DNA from: CAYTEO01 sp964436825
Lineage (GTDB): Bacteria; Krumholzibacteriota; Krumholzibacteriia; LZORAL124-64-63
Assembly: GCA_964436825.1 (NCBI GenBank)
Contig: CAYTEO010000040.1
Location: forward strand, 1-23,272
Reading direction: 5' to 3'
Length of the DNA: 23,272 bases
How positions within the stretch are numbered: the stretch's first letter is position 1; each line of letters begins with the position of its first letter. The notes under the pieces were generated by a model. The model was given only the letters and a program-made list of their open reading frames with translations. It was not told the DNA's origin and made no database searches. Below, one piece after another: positions 14,279 to 21,473 of this stretch. A program made the position numbers and the translations under genes.

Positions 14279-15014
14279 CGCTCTGCGCCTCCTGGCCCTC
14301 GGCCGGCGTGTCGGTCGCCGCCGGCGCCTCCGCCGGGGCGGCCGCCTCGGCCCGACGCTGCGGCTTCGGCAGGCCGAAGACCTCGGGGACCGAGATCCCC
14401 CGCTTGCGGGCGATCTCCTCGACGGACCGCAGCTGGCTCAGCCCGTCGATGGTCGCCTTCCACACGTTGTGGGGGTTCCGCGAGCCGAGCTGCTTGGTCA
14501 GGATGTTCTTGATGCCGGCCGCCTCCAGGATGGCGCGCACGCCGCCGGCGGCGATGACACCTGTACCGGGCGCCGCGGGCTTCAGGACGACCCGGCTGGC
14601 ACCGTACCGGCCCTCCACCTGGTAGGGAATCGTGTCTCCCACCATGGGCACCTTGATCTGGCTGGCGCGGGCACCCTCGCTGGCCTTGCGGATGGCGTCG
14701 GCGATCTCGTTGGCCTTGCCGAGGGCCACGCCGACCTTCCCCTTGCCGTCGCCCACGGTGACGATGGCGTTGAAGCTGAACCGGCGTCCGCCCTTGACCA
14801 CCTTCGCCACACGGTTGATGGCGATGACGGTCTCGAGCATGTCGCTGGCCTCGCGATCACGGCCGCGACCGCGTCCACGGTCGGGGCGCCCGCCCCGTCC
14901 GCCGTCCCGTCGCCCGCCGAAACCGCCGCGCGAACGCGAACCCGGGCCGCCGTGCTGCCGGCTGCCGGCCCCGGCGGCCGGTCCCTGTCCCGAGGTGTTG
15001 GGCATATCGGTCAT
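14271..15014 (-). CDS. rpsE: 30S ribosomal protein S5 with Arg/Gly-rich N-terminal extension
   Basis: S5 helps maintain decoding accuracy and mRNA helicase activity at the entry channel. The 247-residue protein is long for the family (about 165 in E. coli). The S5 core starts near residue 58 (LETVIAINRVAKVVKGGRRF) and includes VGVALGKANEIADAIRKA and SRNPHNVWKATIDGL. Residues 1-57 are low-complexity, with RGG/RG repeats between about 27 and 53. A second tail of about 26 residues, rich in Ala, Pro and Glu, closes the protein. ATG at 15014 is listed; an in-frame ATG at 15005 would drop three residues. Confidence 0.97.
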   Translation of the reverse strand: MTDMPNTSGQGPAAGAGSRQHGGPGSRSRGGFGGRRDGGRGGRPDRGRGRGRDREASDMLETVIAINRVAKVVKGGRRFSFNAIVTVGDGKGKVGVALGKANEIADAIRKASEGARASQIKVPMVGDTIPYQVEGRYGASRVVLKPAAPGTGVIAAGGVRAILEAAGIKNILTKQLGSRNPHNVWKATIDGLSQLRSVEEIARKRGISVPEVFGLPKPQRRAEAAAPAEAPAATDTPAEGQEAQSDE

Positions 15015-15047
15015 CGCTTTGCTCCTGTGCTGAGTCCCTGCCGACTC

Positions 15048-15422
15048 CTAGAATTCCAGTCCACCGTCCCGGGCGCCGCGCGCCAGGGCCTCCACCCGAC
15101 CGTGATAGAGATAGCCGTTGCGGTCGAAGACGACCCTGGTGATCCCCTGGGCCTTGGCCCGCTCGGCGATCTGGCGACCCACCTGGTAGGCGATCGCCCG
15201 CTTGCCGGCCAGCCCCTCGGGGACCTCGGCCGAATCGGTCCGCCAGCTGTCCGCCGCGGCGAGGGTGCGGCCGGCACGGTCGTCGATCACCTGCGCGTAG
15301 ATGGCCCGGTGGCTGCGGAACACCGTCAGGCGTGGCCGCTCCGGGGTGCCGACCACCCGCTTGCGGACACGGACCTTCCGCTTCCGCCGTGCGACGAGCC
15401 GATCGCGTGCTGTGTCCTTCAT
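15048..15422 (-). CDS. rplR: 50S ribosomal protein L18
   Basis: L18 binds 5S rRNA together with L5 in the central protuberance. The 124-residue protein has a basic N-terminus (RLVARRKRKVRVRKRV), the block GTPERPRLTVFRSHRAIYAQ (about 25-44) and the C-terminal VVFDRNGYLYHGRVEALA RGARDGGLEF region typical of L18. Normal length. It follows rplF by 21 bp and precedes rpsE by 33 bp. Confidence 0.98.
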   Translation of the reverse strand: MKDTARDRLVARRKRKVRVRKRVVGTPERPRLTVFRSHRAIYAQVIDDRAGRTLAAADSWRTDSAEVPEGLAGKRAIAYQVGRQIAERAKAQGITRVVFDRNGYLYHGRVEALARGARDGGLEF

Positions 15423-15443
15423 GGCTTGCGTCCTCCCGGCCTG

Positions 15444-15983
15444 TTACTTGGCCGCGGCCTTGCCGGCCTTCCTGATGATCTCCTCGCCCACGTAACGGAT
15501 CCCCTTGCCCTTGTACGGCTCGGGCTTGCGGTAGGCGCGGATCTCGGCGGCCACCTGGCCGACCCGCTGCTTGTCGATCCCCTTGACGTCGATGTGGTTC
15601 TGATCGGGACAGACGATCTCGATGTCGTCCGGGATCGGGTACTCGATGGGGTGGCTGTACTGCAGCTGCAGGTCGAGCACCTTGCCCTTGACCTGGGCAC
15701 GATAGCCCACCCCGATGATCTCCAGCGACTTGACGAACCCCTCGGTGACGCCCTTGACCTGGTTGGCGATCAGGGCGCGGACCAGCCCGTGGCGGGACCG
15801 CATGGCGGGAGTGTCGTCCGGCCGGCGGATCCGCAGCTCCCCGTCGGTGATCTCGTACTCGAGCCCCTCGGGGATGTGCTGCCGGTGCTCACCCTTGGGG
15901 CCGGTGACGATCGAGGTGTTCCCCTCGATCTTCACGGTGACCCCCTCGGGGATCGGAATCGGTTTCAGTCCGATGCGCGACAT
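15444..15983 (-). CDS. rplF: 50S ribosomal protein L6
   Basis: L6 lies near the GTPase-associated centre and the sarcin-ricin loop. The 179-residue protein has the two repeated L6 domains. It starts MSRIGLKPIPIPEGVTV, has GVTEGFVKSLEIIGVGYRAQ (about 79-98) and the C-terminal signature RAYRKPEPYKGKGIRYVGE (about 150-168) followed by a Lys/Ala-rich end. No anomaly seen. The ATG at 15983 lies 24 bp after the rpsH stop. Confidence 0.98.
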   Translation of the reverse strand: MSRIGLKPIPIPEGVTVKIEGNTSIVTGPKGEHRQHIPEGLEYEITDGELRIRRPDDTPAMRSRHGLVRALIANQVKGVTEGFVKSLEIIGVGYRAQVKGKVLDLQLQYSHPIEYPIPDDIEIVCPDQNHIDVKGIDKQRVGQVAAEIRAYRKPEPYKGKGIRYVGEEIIRKAGKAAAK

Positions 15984-16007
15984 TGTCGTCCTCTCCTTGG
16001 CGCGACC

Positions 16008-16415
16008 CTACCAGACCTCGCACAGGATCTCGCCGCCCACGCCGTTGCGACGGCACTGGTGGTCGGTCATGATCCCCTGGTTGGTCGAGATGATGGCGAT
16101 CCCGTAGCCGCCCCGGACCTTGGGGATCCCGTTCTTGTCGGCGTAGATGCGACGCCCCGGCCGGCTGACGCGCCGGATCCCCTCGATGACGCCGGTCTGC
16201 TTGCCGTCGTGATCGTAGTACTTCAGGGTGATGCGCACCTTGCCCTGCGGCCCCTCGTCGACGTCCTCGACGGCGGCCACGTAGCCCTGCTCCAGTAGCA
16301 CCCGGGCGATGGCCCGCTTCGTCCGCGAAGCAGGGATCTCCACCTTGCGGTGGCCCGCCTGGATGGCGTTGCGGATACGTGTCAGCATATCCGCGATGGG
16401 ATCGGTCATGCTCAT
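16008..16415 (-). CDS. rpsH: 30S ribosomal protein S8
   Basis: S8 binds the central domain of 16S rRNA and, in E. coli, represses the spc operon by binding near rplE. The 135-residue protein starts MSMTDPIADMLTRIRNA and ends with GIAIISTNQGIMTDHQCRRNGVGGEILCEVW (split: GIAIISTNQGIMTD, then GVGGEILCEVW), matching the family. GGGAG 8 nt upstream supports the ATG at 16415, although the ATG two codons later (16409) gives the commoner MTDPIADM start. I did not find an obvious S8-site mimic. Confidence 0.98.
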   Translation of the reverse strand: MSMTDPIADMLTRIRNAIQAGHRKVEIPASRTKRAIARVLLEQGYVAAVEDVDEGPQGKVRITLKYYDHDGKQTGVIEGIRRVSRPGRRIYADKNGIPKVRGGYGIAIISTNQGIMTDHQCRRNGVGGEILCEVW

Positions 16416-16437
16416 GGTTCCAGCTCCCGACAGAGAG

Positions 16438-16623
16438 TTACCAGCTCGATTTCACGACGCCCGGAAGGTCGCCCTGGAGGGCCAGCTCCCGGAAGCAGAG
16501 ACGGCAGATGCCGAACTTCCGGTAATAGGCCCGCGGACGGCCGCACCGGCGGCAGCGGTTGTAGGCTCGCACCTTGAACTTGGGCGGCCGCTTGGCCTTG
16601 GCAATCAGCGACTTCTTGGCCAA
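16438..16623 (-). CDS. rpsN: 30S ribosomal protein S14 type Z (zinc-binding)
   Basis: The 61-residue protein starts (M)AKKSLIAKAKRPPKFKVRAY and carries zinc ligands Cys24, Cys27, Cys40 and Cys43 (YNRCRRCGRPRAYY and FGICRLCFREL), ending PGVVKSSW. This is the short zinc-containing S14 form, in contrast to the longer zinc-free form of about 100 residues. The start is a TTG at 16621-16623, 6 nt after GGAGGAGG, itself overlapping the rplE stop. The longer open frame upstream contains Cys residues unrelated to S14 and is rejected. Confidence 0.97.
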   Translation of the reverse strand: MAKKSLIAKAKRPPKFKVRAYNRCRRCGRPRAYYRKFGICRLCFRELALQGDLPGVVKSSW

Positions 16624-16629
16624 TTCGAT

Positions 16630-16637
16630 CCTCCTCC
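16630..16637 (-). promoter_or_regulatory. Shine-Dalgarno deciding a TTG start for rpsN
   Basis: GGAGGAGG lies 6 nt upstream of TTG (16621-16623) and touches the last base of the rplE TAG stop. No ATG or GTG near this position would give an S14-like N-terminus. Confidence 0.8.
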
Positions 16638-17179
16638 TAGCGTCGGAAGGGCATGCCGAGCAGCCGCAGCAGCTCCCGGCCCTCTTCATCCGTCCTGGCG
16701 GTGGTGACGAACGTCACGTTCATGCCGCGCGGTTCGTCCACCTTGTCGTAGTCGATCTCCGGGAACACCAGCTGATCTTTCAGGCCGAGGGTGTAGTCCC
16801 CCCGCCCGCTCAGCCGTGTCGGCACGCCGCGGAAGTCCCTGATGCGGGGCAGCGTGAAGTTCAGGAAGCGGTCCATGAACTCCCACATGCGGTCGCCGCG
16901 CAGGGTCACCCGGGCGCCGATGTTCATCCCGGCGCGCACCTTGAAGTTGGAGATGGACTTGCGCGCCGTCGTCTTGACGGCCTTCTGCCCGGTGATCGTC
17001 TCCAGGTCGCGCAAGGCGTTCTCCAGGGACTTGGGGTTCTGCAGGGCGCGCCCCAGGCCCACGTTGAGCACGATCTTCGTCGGCTTCGGGATCATCATCG
17101 GGTTCTGGTACCCGAACTTCTCCTGCAGCGCCGGCCGGACGTCGCGCTCGTAGATCTCTCTCATCCTCGGCTTCGCCAT
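16637..17179 (-). CDS. rplE: 50S ribosomal protein L5
   Basis: L5 binds 5S rRNA and contacts S13 across the subunit interface. The 180-residue protein has the family blocks PKPTKIVLNVGLGRAL (about 31-46), ITGQKAVKTTARKSISNFKV (about 61-80), GARVTLRGDRMWEFMDRFLN (about 88-107) and the terminal DEEGRELLRLLGMPFRR. ATG at 17179 gives MAKPRMREIYERD; the 40 residues of open frame upstream overlap rplX and are not L5-like. It follows rplX by 26 bp. Confidence 0.98.
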   Translation of the reverse strand: MAKPRMREIYERDVRPALQEKFGYQNPMMIPKPTKIVLNVGLGRALQNPKSLENALRDLETITGQKAVKTTARKSISNFKVRAGMNIGARVTLRGDRMWEFMDRFLNFTLPRIRDFRGVPTRLSGRGDYTLGLKDQLVFPEIDYDKVDEPRGMNVTFVTTARTDEEGRELLRLLGMPFRR

Positions 17180-17205
17180 CGTTCCGTTTCCTCCTGCCGG
17201 GCCGG

Positions 17206-17520
17206 CTAGTTGGCGAGCATCTCGCCGCACTTCTTGCACGTCCGCACGTGCGATCCATCGCCGAGCTGCACGCTGCCCGTACGGGCGGGCTGCCCGCACT
17301 TGGGGCAGATCAGCATGACGTTGCTCATGTCGATGGGCGCTTCCTTCTCGATGATGCCGCCCTGGGGCAGCGCCTGCGTCGGGCGCATGTGCCGCTTGAC
17401 CAGGTTCACCTTCTCGACGATCACGCGCCGGGTCCTGGGGAAGACCTTCAGGACCTCCCCCTCCATCCCCTTGTGATTGCCGGCGATGACCCGGACCTTG
17501 TCCTTCTTCTTGATGTGCAT
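17206..17520 (-). CDS. rplX: 50S ribosomal protein L24 with C-terminal zinc ribbon
   Basis: L24 is an assembly initiator that binds 23S rRNA. The 104-residue protein starts MHIKKKDKVRVIAGNHKGMEG, a KOW motif. It then shows VNLVKRHMRPTQALPQGG and PIDMSNVMLICPKCG. Cys72, Cys75, Cys95 and Cys98 form a Cx2C...Cx2C ribbon that E. coli L24 lacks but several other phyla have. The start shares one base with the rplN stop (TGATG), so the two are coupled. The frame is open far upstream, but that part is an out-of-frame shadow of rplN. Confidence 0.98.
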   Translation of the reverse strand: MHIKKKDKVRVIAGNHKGMEGEVLKVFPRTRRVIVEKVNLVKRHMRPTQALPQGGIIEKEAPIDMSNVMLICPKCGQPARTGSVQLGDGSHVRTCKKCGEMLAN

Positions 17521-17888
17521 CACAGCACCTCCGGCGCGAGCGAGACGATCTTCATGAACGACTTCTCGCGCAGCTCGCGGGCGACCGGCCCGAAGATGCG
17601 GGTGCCGACGGGTTCCTTGTCGTCGTTGACGATGACGGCGGCGTTCTCGCCGAACCGGATGTAGGTCCCGTCCTTGCGGCCGATCTCCTTGCGGGTCCGC
17701 ACGACGACCGCCTTGACCACCGTCCCCTTCTTGATCTTCCCGTTGGGGATGGCCGACTTGACGGTGCAGACGATGATGTCGCCGACCCGGGCGTAGCGGC
17801 GCCGCGTCCCGCCCAGCACGCGGATGCACTGGGCGGTCTTCGCGCCCGAGTTGTCCGCGATGTTCAGCATCGTGTATTCCTGAATCAT
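17520..17888 (-). CDS. rplN: 50S ribosomal protein L14
   Basis: L14 lies at the subunit interface and contributes to bridges B5 and B8. The 122-residue protein starts MIQEYTMLNIADNSGAK, then CIRVLGGTRRRYARVGD, GTVVKAVVVRTRKEIGRKDG and the ending FMKIVSLAPEVL, at the usual family length. The ATG at 17888 is chosen over an upstream extension that overlaps the rpsQ end. It is 17 bp after rpsQ and overlaps rplX by 1 bp. Confidence 0.98.
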   Translation of the reverse strand: MIQEYTMLNIADNSGAKTAQCIRVLGGTRRRYARVGDIIVCTVKSAIPNGKIKKGTVVKAVVVRTRKEIGRKDGTYIRFGENAAVIVNDDKEPVGTRIFGPVARELREKSFMKIVSLAPEVL

Positions 17889-17905
17889 CGGTCCCTCTCC
17901 TTGGG

Positions 17906-18169
17906 CTACTTGGCCCGTTCCAGGATCTCGGCGACCCGCCAACGCTTGGTCTTCGAGAAGGGTCGGGTGGCCATGATCTTCACCACGTCACCCACCCGGC
18001 ACTCGTTGTTCTCGTCGTGGGCCGCGAACTTGGCCCGTCGGGTGACGATCCGCTTGTAGAGCGGGTGCTGGAACCGACGGTCCACGCGCACGACGACTGT
18101 CTTGTCCATCTTGTCGGAGACCACGGTCCCGATCCGGACGGCCCTGAGGTTCCTCTGCGTGTTCGACAT
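17906..18169 (-). CDS. rpsQ: 30S ribosomal protein S17
   Basis: S17 is a primary 16S rRNA-binding protein with an OB fold. The 87-residue protein shows RIGTVVSDKMDKTVVVRVDR (about 12-31), HPLYKRIVTRRAKFAAHDE and GDVVKIMATRPFSKTKRWRV, the last being the family signature. Length is normal. It lies 44 bp after rpmC and 17 bp before rplN. Confidence 0.98.
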   Translation of the reverse strand: MSNTQRNLRAVRIGTVVSDKMDKTVVVRVDRRFQHPLYKRIVTRRAKFAAHDENNECRVGDVVKIMATRPFSKTKRWRVAEILERAK

Positions 18170-18213
18170 CGTCTCCTACTCCCTGTGTGCGTCCGGTACG
18201 CGGCCGGCGCCGG

Positions 18214-18414
18214 TCACGAGCGCTCCTGGCGCTTCTGGTTCAGAATGGTCTTGATCCTCGCCAGCTCCCGGCGCGCCACCCGCACCGCCAGCGGGTTGTC
18301 GCTGCGTCGCATCTTCAGCTGCATCCGCATGTTGAGCAGGTCCTCGGCCTTCTCGCGCTCGAGGCTCTCCAGCTCCTCGATGGTCATCTCGCGGAACTCG
18401 TGGGCTTTCTTCAT
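18214..18414 (-). CDS. rpmC: 50S ribosomal protein L29
   Basis: L29 sits at the tunnel exit beside L23, close to the docking site of trigger factor and SRP. The 66-residue helical protein starts MKKAHEFREMTIEELESLER and has the signature NPLAVRVARRELARIKTILN (about 40-59). Only 5 bp separate it from the rplP stop, so translation is likely coupled. Nothing unusual. Confidence 0.98.
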   Translation of the reverse strand: MKKAHEFREMTIEELESLEREKAEDLLNMRMQLKMRRSDNPLAVRVARRELARIKTILNQKRQERS

Positions 18415-18419
18415 CGTCC

Positions 18420-18833
18420 TTACTCTCCCTGCCGGCGCACCATGCGCGTCTTGAACGGCAACTTGGCCGCGCCGAGGCGGAACGCCTCCTTGGCCAGCTC
18501 GGGGCTGACACCGTTGATCTCGTAGATGATGCGCCCGGGCTTGATGACGGCGACCCAGTACTCGGGATTCCCCTTGCCCTTGCCCATGCGCGTCTCGGCC
18601 GGCTTGAGGGTGATCGGCTTGTCAGGGAACACCCGGATCCAGACCTTGCCCATGCGCTTGATCTTGCGGGTGATCGCCACACGGGCGGCCTCGATCTGGC
18701 GGCTCGTCATCCAGCCGCGCTCGACGGCCTGCAGACCGTAGTCCCCGAAGGCGACGGTGCTGCCGCGGTAGGCGGTGCCCTTCATGCGCCCCTTCTGGGT
18801 CTTACGGTACTTGGTTCGCTTCGGCATCAACAT
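18420..18833 (-). CDS. rplP: 50S ribosomal protein L16
   Basis: L16 contacts A-site tRNA and helps shape the peptidyl transferase centre. The 137-residue protein starts MLMPKRTKYRKTQKGRMKG and contains WMTSRQIEAARVAITRKIKR (about 41-60), the family signature RMGKGKGNPEYWVAVIKPG and the terminal KLPFKTRMV. ATG at 18833 is kept, rather than the ATG two codons later, because MLxPKR is the common L16 N-terminus and an AGAGGA site lies upstream. Confidence 0.98.
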   Translation of the reverse strand: MLMPKRTKYRKTQKGRMKGTAYRGSTVAFGDYGLQAVERGWMTSRQIEAARVAITRKIKRMGKVWIRVFPDKPITLKPAETRMGKGKGNPEYWVAVIKPGRIIYEINGVSPELAKEAFRLGAAKLPFKTRMVRRQGE

Positions 18834-18879
18834 GGCGTCACGTCCTCTCCAGTCGCCCGGCCCTCAGGCCGTCCAGCGG

Positions 18880-19554
18880 TCAGGAACGCTCCTCGTGCAC
18901 CTGGGAACGCAGCTTCTCCTTGAAGTCGGCGGGGAAGACCTCGCCGCGGCAGATCCAGACCTTCACCCCGATGGTGCCGTACGTCGTGCGGGCCACGCGG
19001 GTCCCGTAGTCGATGTCGGCGCGCAGGGTGTGCAGCGGCACGCTGCCGTCGTGGTACGACTCCACCCGGGCCATCTCGGAGCCGCCCAGGCGGCCGGCGC
19101 AGCGGATCTTGATCCCCTTGGCACCCATCCGCATGGCGGTGGCGATGGCCTTCTTCATGGCGCGGCGGAACGAGACGCGTCCCTCCAGCTGGCTGGCGAC
19201 GTGCTCGGCGACCAGGGGCGCCGACAGCTCGGGCTTCTTGACTTCCTCGACGTCGAACTTGACCGGCTTGCCGACCATCTTCTCCAGCTCGGCACGGAGC
19301 TGCTCCGCGGTCGCGCCACGCTTGCCGATGACGACACCGGGCCGGCTGCTCTGCACGATGACGTTGACCTTCTCCCGGTAGCGGCGGATCTTGACCGCCG
19401 CCACGCTGGCCCTGGCCAGGCGCGTCATGATGTACTTCCGCAGCAGCAGGTCCTCTTCCAGCCAGTCCGCGTAGTGCTTCTCGCTGAACCAGCTCGAGTT
19501 CCAGTCCTTCACGATTCCCAGGCGGAAACCGATCGGATGCGTCTTCTGACCCAT
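18880..19554 (-). CDS. rpsC: 30S ribosomal protein S3
   Basis: S3 lines the mRNA entry channel. The 224-residue protein starts MGQKTHPIGFRLGIVKDWNS. It has a KH domain with the GxxG loop in VVIGKRGATAEQLRAEL (about 75-91) and the C-terminal block AMRMGAKGIKIRCAGRLGG (about 141-159) with SEMARVESYHDGSVPLHTLR. Length is standard. It follows rplV by 58 bp, one of the wider gaps in the operon, which contains a GC-rich hairpin. Confidence 0.98.
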   Translation of the reverse strand: MGQKTHPIGFRLGIVKDWNSSWFSEKHYADWLEEDLLLRKYIMTRLARASVAAVKIRRYREKVNVIVQSSRPGVVIGKRGATAEQLRAELEKMVGKPVKFDVEEVKKPELSAPLVAEHVASQLEGRVSFRRAMKKAIATAMRMGAKGIKIRCAGRLGGSEMARVESYHDGSVPLHTLRADIDYGTRVARTTYGTIGVKVWICRGEVFPADFKEKLRSQVHEERS

Positions 19555-19568
19555 GCTCGTCCTTTCCT

Positions 19569-19603
19569 GTCCCGCCGCCGGCCCGCGCCCGCGGCGATGG
19601 GAC
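19569..19603 (-). other. Hairpin in the rplV-rpsC gap
   Basis: GTCCC (19569-19573) pairs with GGGAC (19599-19603), and GCCGC (19574-19578) with GCGGC (19591-19595), leaving a 3-nt bulge on one side. It lies upstream of the rpsC Shine-Dalgarno. Its role is unknown, and it may be chance in GC-rich DNA. Confidence 0.25.
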
Positions 19604-19612
19604 GTCGCGCCG

Positions 19613-19960
19613 TCAACCCAGGGGCGCGACCGTGACCTCGATATGGCTGGTGCGCTTCAGGATCCGGTAGGCGCGTCCCTGCGCCCGCGGACGGATCCGC
19701 TTCATCGTCGGGCCGACATCGACCCGGATCTCCTTGACGTAGAACTGGTCGTCCTCCCGCTGGACCCCCTCGTCGGCGATGTGGCGCGCATTGGCCACGG
19801 CCGACAGGATGGTCTTGCGCAGGATGGGCGAGGCCTTCTTCGGGGTCAGGCCCAGGATCGCCAGGGCCTGGTCCACGCGCTTGCCCCGCACCAGGTCGGC
19901 CACGATCCGGGCCTTCCGGGGCGACACTCTGACAAACCGACTGCTCGCACGGCCGTCCAT
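19613..19960 (-). CDS. rplV: 50S ribosomal protein L22
   Basis: L22 contributes a beta-hairpin to the constriction of the peptide exit tunnel. The 115-residue protein has SSRFVRVSPRKARIVADLVR (about 6-25), SAVANARHIADEG and the C-terminal signature VDVGPTMKRIRPRAQGRAYR (about 80-99), followed by ILKRTSHIEVTV. Normal length. It lies 24 bp after rpsS. Confidence 0.98.
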   Translation of the reverse strand: MDGRASSRFVRVSPRKARIVADLVRGKRVDQALAILGLTPKKASPILRKTILSAVANARHIADEGVQREDDQFYVKEIRVDVGPTMKRIRPRAQGRAYRILKRTSHIEVTVAPLG

Positions 19961-19984
19961 GTCCTCGTACCTCCGCCTGCGGAC

Positions 19985-20260
19985 TTACTTCTTCTTCTTG
20001 TCCTTGTTCTTGTGGCCGCGGTAGGTCCGCGTGACCGCGAACTCACCCAGCTTGTGCCCCACCATGTTCTCCTGGATGTAGACCGGGATGAACTGCCGGC
20101 CGTTGTGGACGGCGATGGTGTGGCCCAGGAACTCGGGCACGATGGTGGAACGGCGCGACCAGGTCTTGATGACCCGCTTCTCGCCCTTCTCGTTCATGGC
20201 GATGACCTTCTTGATGAGGTGGTCATCGACGAACGGTCCCTTCTTGATCGATCGAGCCAT
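19985..20260 (-). CDS. rpsS: 30S ribosomal protein S19
   Basis: S19 pairs with S13 in the head of the small subunit. The 91-residue protein starts MARSIKKGPFVDDHLIKKV and includes KTWSRRSTIVPEFLGHTIAV (about 33-52), HNGRQFIPVYIQENMVGHKL and a lysine-rich tail (GHKNKDKKKK). The ATG at 20260 is chosen; the preceding seven codons of open frame are not S19-like. It lies 50 bp after rplB and 24 bp before rplV. Confidence 0.98.
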   Translation of the reverse strand: MARSIKKGPFVDDHLIKKVIAMNEKGEKRVIKTWSRRSTIVPEFLGHTIAVHNGRQFIPVYIQENMVGHKLGEFAVTRTYRGHKNKDKKKK

Positions 20261-20310
20261 GTCGCTCCCATCCTTCGTCACGCGCCGACCCGCCGGGGGG
20301 CGCTGACAAG

Positions 20311-21138
20311 CTACTTGCTACCGCGGCGCCTCACGATGAACCGGTCGGACGGCTTGCGACGCCTGGTCTTGTAACCCTTGGTCGGCATGCCCCACGGCGT
20401 GCAGGGGTGGCGACCACCGCTGGTGCGGCCCTCACCGCCACCGTGGGGGTGGTCGATGGGGTTCATCGCCACGCCGCGCACGCTGGGCCGGCGGCCAAGC
20501 CAGCGGGACTTGCCAGCCTTGCCGAGCACGATGTTCTCGTGGTCGGCGTTACCCACCTCGCCGATGGTGGCATAGCAGTTCTTGTGGACCATCCGGACCT
20601 CGCCGCTGGGCAGGCGCAGGGTGACGTAGTCCCCCTCCTTGGCCAGCACCTGGGCGAAGGAACCGGCGCTGCGGACGATCTGGCCGCCCCGGCCGATCTG
20701 CAGCTCCACGTTGTGCACCAGGGTTCCCAGCGGGATCCGGTGCAGCGGCAGGGCGTTCCCCACGGTGAACGGGGCCTCCTCGCCCGCCATGACGGTGTCG
20801 TCCACCTTCAGGCCGTTGGGCCAGAGGATGTATCGCTTCTCGCCGTCGGCGTAGACGAGCAGGCAGATCCGGGCGCTCCGGTTCGGATCGTACTCGATGG
20901 TGGCGACGCGGGCGGGCACGCCCCGCTTGTCGCGCTTGAAATCGATCCGGCGGTAGCGACGCTTGTGGCCGCCGCCCCGGTGCCGCACGGTGATCCGACC
21001 GTTGTTGTTGCGGCCGCCCGACTTGGTCAGCGGCTCCAGCAGCGACTTCTCCGGCCTGTCGGTCGTCAGCTCGCTGAAGTCGGAAACGGTCCGGAAGCGC
21101 TGGCCCGGAGTCACCGGCTTGAGTTTCTTGATCCCCAT
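20311..21138 (-). CDS. rplB: 50S ribosomal protein L2
   Basis: L2 is a core 23S rRNA-binding protein needed for subunit association and peptidyl transfer. The 275-residue protein starts MGIKKLKPVTPGQRFRTVSD and has the RNA-binding blocks NNNGRITVRHRGGGHKRRYR (about 44-63) and GVAMNPIDHPHGGGEGRTSG, including the conserved His of the DHPHGGG signature, and ends with a basic KGYKTRRRKPSDRFI tail. It is 44 bp after rplW. Confidence 0.98.
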   Translation of the reverse strand: MGIKKLKPVTPGQRFRTVSDFSELTTDRPEKSLLEPLTKSGGRNNNGRITVRHRGGGHKRRYRRIDFKRDKRGVPARVATIEYDPNRSARICLLVYADGEKRYILWPNGLKVDDTVMAGEEAPFTVGNALPLHRIPLGTLVHNVELQIGRGGQIVRSAGSFAQVLAKEGDYVTLRLPSGEVRMVHKNCYATIGEVGNADHENIVLGKAGKSRWLGRRPSVRGVAMNPIDHPHGGGEGRTSGGRHPCTPWGMPTKGYKTRRRKPSDRFIVRRRGSK

Positions 21139-21182
21139 GTTCCACCCCTGCTATGGCCGCGGCCACCGCCGCGGCGACCGGC

Positions 21183-21473
21183 CTAGACGTTGTCGAAGAT
21201 GTCGATGGTGTCGCCCTCGGCGAGGGTCACGATCGCCTTCTTCCAGTCGGCGCGCTTGCCGCTGAACCGCCCCAGGCGCTTGACCTTGCCGCGCATGTTC
21301 ATGGTGCGCACCGACTCGACCTTGACGCCGAAGTAGTGCTCGACCGCCTGCTTGATCTCGTGCTTGTTGGCGGCCGGATCCACCTGGAAGAAGTACTGGT
21401 TGTTCTCCTCCCGGGCGATCGTCCCCCGCTCGGTGATCAGGGGGCGCCGGATCACCTGGCTCAGATCCTTCAC
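21183..21473 (-). CDS. rplW: 50S ribosomal protein L23
   Basis: L23 is a tunnel-exit protein and the main docking point for trigger factor and SRP. The 96-residue protein starts MKDLSQVIRRPLITERGTIA and contains YFFQVDPAANKHEIKQAVEH (about 27-46) and the VRTMNMRGKVKRLGRFSGKR block typical of the family. The ATG overlaps the rplD stop in an ATGA, implying coupled translation. Confidence 0.98.
   Translation of the reverse strand: MKDLSQVIRRPLITERGTIAREENNQYFFQVDPAANKHEIKQAVEHYFGVKVESVRTMNMRGKVKRLGRFSGKRADWKKAIVTLAEGDTIDIFDNV

Noticed and set aside
14004..16298. 764-aa plus-strand ORF opposite rplO to rpsH
   Set aside because: It is antisense to six ribosomal genes; its open frame is explained by third-position GC bias.
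16624..16689. Longer S14 with an extra Cys-rich N-terminus (CCGCSAC)
   Set aside because: Those codons are an out-of-frame overlap with the end of rplE, and the TTG with a strong Shine-Dalgarno gives the standard 61-residue protein.
17521..17829. L24 with a 103-residue N-terminal extension
   Set aside because: The extension is an Arg-rich shadow of rplN; MHIKKKDKVRV at 17520 is the family N-terminus and is coupled to the rplN stop.
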